A stretch of 62,890 nt of DNA from Palsa-661 sp035535015. Lineage in GTDB: Bacteria; Actinomycetota; Acidimicrobiia; Acidimicrobiales; UBA8190. Made by a program: the position numbers and the translations under genes. The notes under the pieces were generated by a model. The model did no database searches. It was not told the DNA's origin and saw only the letters and a list, made by a program, of their open reading frames with translations. Location: NCBI GenBank assembly GCA_035535015.1, contig DATLQU010000030.1, positions 1 through 62,890 of the forward strand, read 5' to 3'. Of this stretch, positions 60,052 to 62,890 are shown one piece after another (position 1 is the first letter of the stretch; every line of letters begins with the position of its first letter).

Positions 60052-60811
60052 CGTCCACGAAGACCGGGGCGTGGTCCGAGGGTTGCTTCCCCTTGCGTGC
60101 GTTTCGGTCGATCAGGGCGTAGGAGGCCGTCTCGGCCAGGGGCTTGCTCAAGAGGACGAGGTCGATCCGCATGCCCAGGTGTTTGTGGAAGTTACCGGCC
60201 CGGTAGTCCCACCAGCTGAAGAGCTTTCCCTGGTCGTAGAGCAACCGGAAGCCGTCGACCAGTCCCCAGCCCTCGATCCCCTGCAGGGCTTGCCGCTCGG
60301 GCTCGGTGATGTGGGTCGAGCCCTCGAGCGCCACCCGGTCGTAGATGTCGCGGTCGTCCGGAGCGATATTGAAATCGCCACAGACGGCCAGCGGGCCCGA
60401 GGGATCGGCCGTCCGGTCCAGATAGCCCCGGAGCTCCTCCAGCCAGGCCAGTTTGGCCAGATAGAACTCCCCGCCCACTTCCCGACCGTTGGGCACGTAG
60501 ACGTTGTGCATCCGGATGCCCCCACAGGTCGCCGCCACCAGCCGGCATCCCTGTTCGTCGGCCCCGTTGCCGAAGCCCCGCGCAACCGCCTCGAGACCCA
60601 CTCGGCTGATAATGGCCACCCCGTTCCAACGGCCGTCGCCGTGGGATACCGATTCGTAACCGAGCGCCGAGAAGGCCATGGACGGGAAGGCGGCATCGGC
60701 CATCTTCGTCTCCTGCATACAGAGAACGTCGGGCTGGGCGTATTCGATCCACTCCTCCACCCGTCCCAGTCGGGCATTGAGGGAGTTCACATTCCAGGTG
60801 GCGATGCGCAT
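60041..60811 (-). CDS. xthA: exodeoxyribonuclease III
   Basis: An AP endonuclease and 3' exonuclease of 256 residues. Motifs are MRIATWNVNSLNARLGRVEE, CMQETKMADAAFPSM (catalytic Glu), YVPNGREVGGEFYLAKLAWL, CGDFNIAPDDRDIYD and MRIDLVLLSKPL, ending GKQPSDHAPVFVDV (catalytic DH). It is convergent with the helicase, which makes a small repair pair. Upstream of the ATG are 13-bp and 7-bp repeats. Confidence 0.95.
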   Translation of the reverse strand: MRIATWNVNSLNARLGRVEEWIEYAQPDVLCMQETKMADAAFPSMAFSALGYESVSHGDGRWNGVAIISRVGLEAVARGFGNGADEQGCRLVAATCGGIRMHNVYVPNGREVGGEFYLAKLAWLEELRGYLDRTADPSGPLAVCGDFNIAPDDRDIYDRVALEGSTHITEPERQALQGIEGWGLVDGFRLLYDQGKLFSWWDYRAGNFHKHLGMRIDLVLLSKPLAETASYALIDRNARKGKQPSDHAPVFVDVTP

Positions 60812-60815
60812 GCTC

Positions 60816-60848
60816 GTCTCTGTCCTCGGTCTCTGTCCTCGGTCTCGG
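60816..60848. repeat. 13-bp tandem duplication upstream of xthA
   Basis: gtctctgtcctcg occurs twice in tandem (60816-60828, 60829-60841) plus a partial third copy. It begins 5 bp from the xthA start codon and occupies the ribosome binding region. Confidence 0.9.
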
Positions 60849-60892
60849 TGATCGGCTCAGATGTCCACGACTTCGGCATCAGGCGCTCGGCG

Positions 60893-60947
60893 ATTCGGCA
60901 TTCGGCATTCGGCATTCGGCATTCGGCATTCGGCATTCGGCATTCGG
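60893..60947. repeat. heptamer array (attcggc)x7.9
   Basis: Seven full copies of attcggc and a partial one end directly against the stop codon of the FabZ-like gene (60948-60950 on the minus strand). Together with the 13-bp repeat it fills the 136-bp gap between that gene and xthA. Confidence 0.97.
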
Positions 60948-61367
60948 TCAGGCGTTCACGATGACAAAGAGCAAGTCGGCTTCGCAGGCCAACTCGCCGT
61001 CGACAGTGGCACGGCCGTGCCCGGTGCCCGCTCGGGCCGAGAGTCGACCCAGCTGGACCTCGAGGTCGAGAACCTCACCGGGGCTCACCTGACGGCGGAA
61101 CCGGACCTTGTCGATCCCGCCGAACAAGGGAAGCCGGCCGGCGAAACGCGGATCGGCCAGGACGGCGATACCCCCCATTTGGGCAAGGGACTCAACCATG
61201 AGCACACCCGGCAGGGTGGGCCGGCCGGGAAAGTGACCGGCGAAGAAGCTCTCCTCGCCCGTCAGGTGCCAACGGCCGCGCGCCGACTGGCCGGCTTCGA
61301 TTTCCAGCACCTCGTCGACCAAAAGAAAGGGCGGCCGGTGGGGAAGAAGATCCTCGGGGCGCACCAC
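60948..61367 (-). CDS. FabZ-like 3-hydroxyacyl-ACP dehydratase (hot-dog fold)
   Basis: A 139-residue protein. The active-site block FFAGHFPGRPTLPGVLMVES carries the catalytic His and, further on, Glu, and VRPEDLLPHRPPFLLVDEVL is a typical start. It removes water from 3-hydroxyacyl-ACP in fatty acid elongation in FabZ. No fatty-acid genes are adjacent, so a special role is possible. The GTG start is double (GTG GTG). Confidence 0.9.
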   Translation of the reverse strand: MVRPEDLLPHRPPFLLVDEVLEIEAGQSARGRWHLTGEESFFAGHFPGRPTLPGVLMVESLAQMGGIAVLADPRFAGRLPLFGGIDKVRFRRQVSPGEVLDLEVQLGRLSARAGTGHGRATVDGELACEADLLFVIVNA

Positions 61368-61958
61368 ACCCGCCGACGTTATCGGCCCGAACCCGCCTCG
61401 TTGAGGGCTGACCTCGACGGCCGGGCATCAGTCGGCCCGACGACGGACCTACCGACGACGGATCCGCTCGAGGGACCCGCTCGTCTGTCCGTCCGGTCCG
61501 GGCACGGCATCGATCCCCGCCAACATTCCCGCACCTCTCCTCCGGCTCCTCCGGCATTCCCTGACGCCGCCCATTCCGAGCCGACTCGACCGGCGGGCCT
61601 CGGGTGGCCGGCGAAGGACCTGCGTGCTGCGCTCAGGCCCGGTCGGGCCAGGGGTCGCTGAAAGACGCGGCGCGCCAGCGTTCCTGCCCGGCCCGCAAGA
61701 TCTCGTGATGGTCCGAGAGGGCGGATTCGATGAGCACCCGACTGCCCAGGCCCTTGTGGTGACGGTTCCAAGAGATGCCCAGGTGGTCAAGGCTGTGCGG
61801 AAAGCGCATGGCGGAACTCCCCCCTTTGCAGTCACTGTCAACCCCCCTGTCTTCGACACGCTCAGTGGTCGTCTTGAGCCTATCGCTCACTATTCGTGAC
61901 CATTGTGTGCCTGGAGACTTCCGAACGAGGAGGTCGTGACGGCTGGGACGACTGTGAC
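61368..61958. other. low-content region between the FabZ-like gene and the AKT-repeat gene
   Basis: No gene of known family is visible. Frames on both strands are Arg/Pro/Ser-rich and unlike real proteins, except for one short frame at 61633-61809, listed separately. A TTGACA hexamer lies on the minus strand about 20 bp upstream of that frame's start, without a convincing -10 box. Confidence 0.6.
61633..61809 (-). CDS. possible small protein
   Basis: A 58-residue frame starting ATG at 61809 after a purine-rich GGGGGGAG, reading MRFPHSLDHLGISWNRHHKG and ending AGQERWRAASFSDPWPDRA. It is rich in His and Trp, with balanced composition, unlike the neighbouring noise frames. No family is recognised. 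It may be a real small gene or a remnant. Confidence 0.4.
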   Translation of the reverse strand: MRFPHSLDHLGISWNRHHKGLGSRVLIESALSDHHEILRAGQERWRAASFSDPWPDRA

Positions 61959-62890
61959 TTATGAGCCGCTCCGGGCCGGCCTTCTCCCGCGTCGCGTTCC
62001 CGTCCGAGCCGTCTCCGACGACTCGACCGCCGGGACTCTGGCCACTCCCGGCAGGGTCAGTTCGGCTCCCCGGCGCGGCGGATCCAGAGCGACCAGGACG
62101 AAGGACCGCTGCTCCCCTCTTTCGACAACTTCTCGGGCCCGCCGAGGCGGCGGATCTCCGAGTCCCGTCAGAGGCAGGTAGCACGACATCCCGTCGACAT
62201 CGACCATGGCACCGTGAGAAACGAATGACGAGACCGTCCCCAGGACAGTCGACCCGAGAGGATGCTCCGTCACGAAAGTCAGGAAGGTCAGAGGGTCGTT
62301 GACCGCCGGTGGTGCCTCAGCTGGGCTGGCGGCCGATGCCCGTGCCGCAGTTCCCCGAGAGGGCGCCCCCTCCGAAGCAGCCGTCCCCGCCTCCTGGGAC
62401 CGGCGGCGGCGGCGCGGTTCCGCCGCCGGAGCAACCGTCATCTCCTCCGGGGCCAGCGCCTCGCTCGTCGCCGCTTCGATGGCGGCACGGACGGCGGCCC
62501 CGGTCCCTCTCCCCCGTCGGCGTCGCCGCGATGAAGACGAAGCCGATCCCTCCGCCCCTGTGGCGCCGGCCGCCTCTGCCGCCGTCGACCTCGGGTGAGC
62601 CGTCGGCACCGGCTCGTCGGCCCGGCCTCGTCGGGACCTCTTGGCCACCCCCGTCGTCAGCAGCGGCCCGCCGATCACTGATGCCTTCTTGCCGGCCGTC
62701 TTCGCCGGCCGGACGGCCTGCGCCGGTTCCTTCGCCGCCGCCCTAATCGACGCCACCGACGCCACCGTCTTGGCCGTCTTGGCCGTCTTGGCCGTCTTGG
62801 CCGTCTTGGCCGTCTTGGCCGTCTTGGCCGTCTTGGCCGTCTTGGCCGTCTTGGCCGTCTTGGCCGTCTTGGCCGTCTTGGCCGTCTTGG
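61959..62890 (-). CDS. AKT-repeat protein with S1-like domain (N terminus outside window)
   Basis: The frame stays open to the right edge, so the gene is cut at its 5' end. The visible N-terminal part is a run of Ala-Lys-Thr repeats, then VASVASIRAAAKEPAQAVRP and Lys/Arg-rich linkers (SSSRRRRRGRGTGAAVRAA). After about 150 residues comes DPLTFLTFVTEHPLGSTVLG, TVSSFVSHGAMVDVDGMSCY and LPLTGLGDPP, an S1/OB-like barrel. The lysine repeats recall histone-like tails. It probably binds nucleic acid; the target is unknown. A GTG at 62765 could be a start, but the array upstream is in frame and coding-like. Confidence 0.75.
   Translation of the reverse strand, partial: KTAKTAKTAKTAKTAKTAKTAKTAKTAKTAKTAKTAKTAKTVASVASIRAAAKEPAQAVRPAKTAGKKASVIGGPLLTTGVAKRSRRGRADEPVPTAHPRSTAAEAAGATGAEGSASSSSRRRRRGRGTGAAVRAAIEAATSEALAPEEMTVAPAAEPRRRRRSQEAGTAASEGAPSRGTAARASAASPAEAPPAVNDPLTFLTFVTEHPLGSTVLGTVSSFVSHGAMVDVDGMSCYLPLTGLGDPPPRRAREVVERGEQRSFVLVALDPPRRGAELTLPGVARVPAVESSETARTGTRRGRRPARSGS
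62767..62890 (-). repeat. 9-bp tandem array (gtcttggcc)x13.8
   Basis: Near-perfect 9-bp units run to the end of the window and encode Ala-Lys-Thr on the minus strand in frame with the S1-like protein. The copy number is a minimum, since the array is cut by the edge. Confidence 0.97.

Overview
The window is high-GC bacterial DNA from an actinobacterium, probably in or near the class Acidimicrobiia (inferred from gene content, not from a marker phylogeny). The evidence is four F420-type luciferase-like oxidoreductases, a mycothiol conjugate amidase, a DUF2469 protein, a SepIVA-like coiled-coil protein beside a YceD protein, a PspA-HtpX-PspAB locus, a GTP-type PEP carboxykinase, and frequent GTG starts. 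Both ends lie inside short tandem repeats (a heptamer at 1-126, a 9-mer at 62767-62890), so the sequence probably breaks at repeats.

Layout. 0.1-9.8 kb: accessory metabolism (F420 oxidoreductases, OsmC, hydrolase, RecB-like nuclease, DsbA-like protein, purE, SDR, ChbG deacetylase) with tRNA-Pro and tRNA-Gly. 9.8-14 kb: SCP2-like protein, mycothiol amidase, then the pspA-htpX-pspAB envelope-stress operon. 14-20.8 kb: a DUF protein, pterin dehydratase, fumarase, a fourth F420 oxidoreductase, a NYN protein and an atypical FtsH. 20.8-27.5 kb: dprA-comM and yraN, separated by a VOC protein, a decayed ECF sigma factor and an enoyl-CoA hydratase. 27.5-46.3 kb: a long, almost unbroken minus-strand housekeeping block: rplS-trmD-rimM-khpA-rpsP, ffh-ftsY-smc, mutM-rnc-acpP-plsX-rpmF, yceD-sepIVA, coaD-rsmD and recG-DAK2. 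It covers translation, membrane targeting, chromosome structure, lipid initiation and repair. 46.4-54.6 kb: rpmB, thiL, pckG, an MFS protein, an Lrp-type RAM domain, an AMACR-like transferase, galK and a PH/SHOCT protein. 54.7-62.9 kb: ddl-murF-hydrolase (D-Ala-D-Ala wall precursor), a UvrD-like helicase, xthA, a FabZ-like dehydratase and a partial AKT-repeat/S1-like protein.

The strongest unexplained signal is a set of short tandem duplications that begin at or span stop codons. At several loci (4881-4961, 36671-36724, 42419-42499, 51361-51408, 53777-53812, 60010-60051) the last 12-24 bp of a gene, stop codon included, is repeated downstream. Unit sequences differ from locus to locus, which points to a local duplication process rather than one dispersed element. 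Related arrays occur in frame inside genes (pspA, pspAB, the AKT-repeat protein) and in intergenic DNA (heptamers at 1-126 and 60893-60947).
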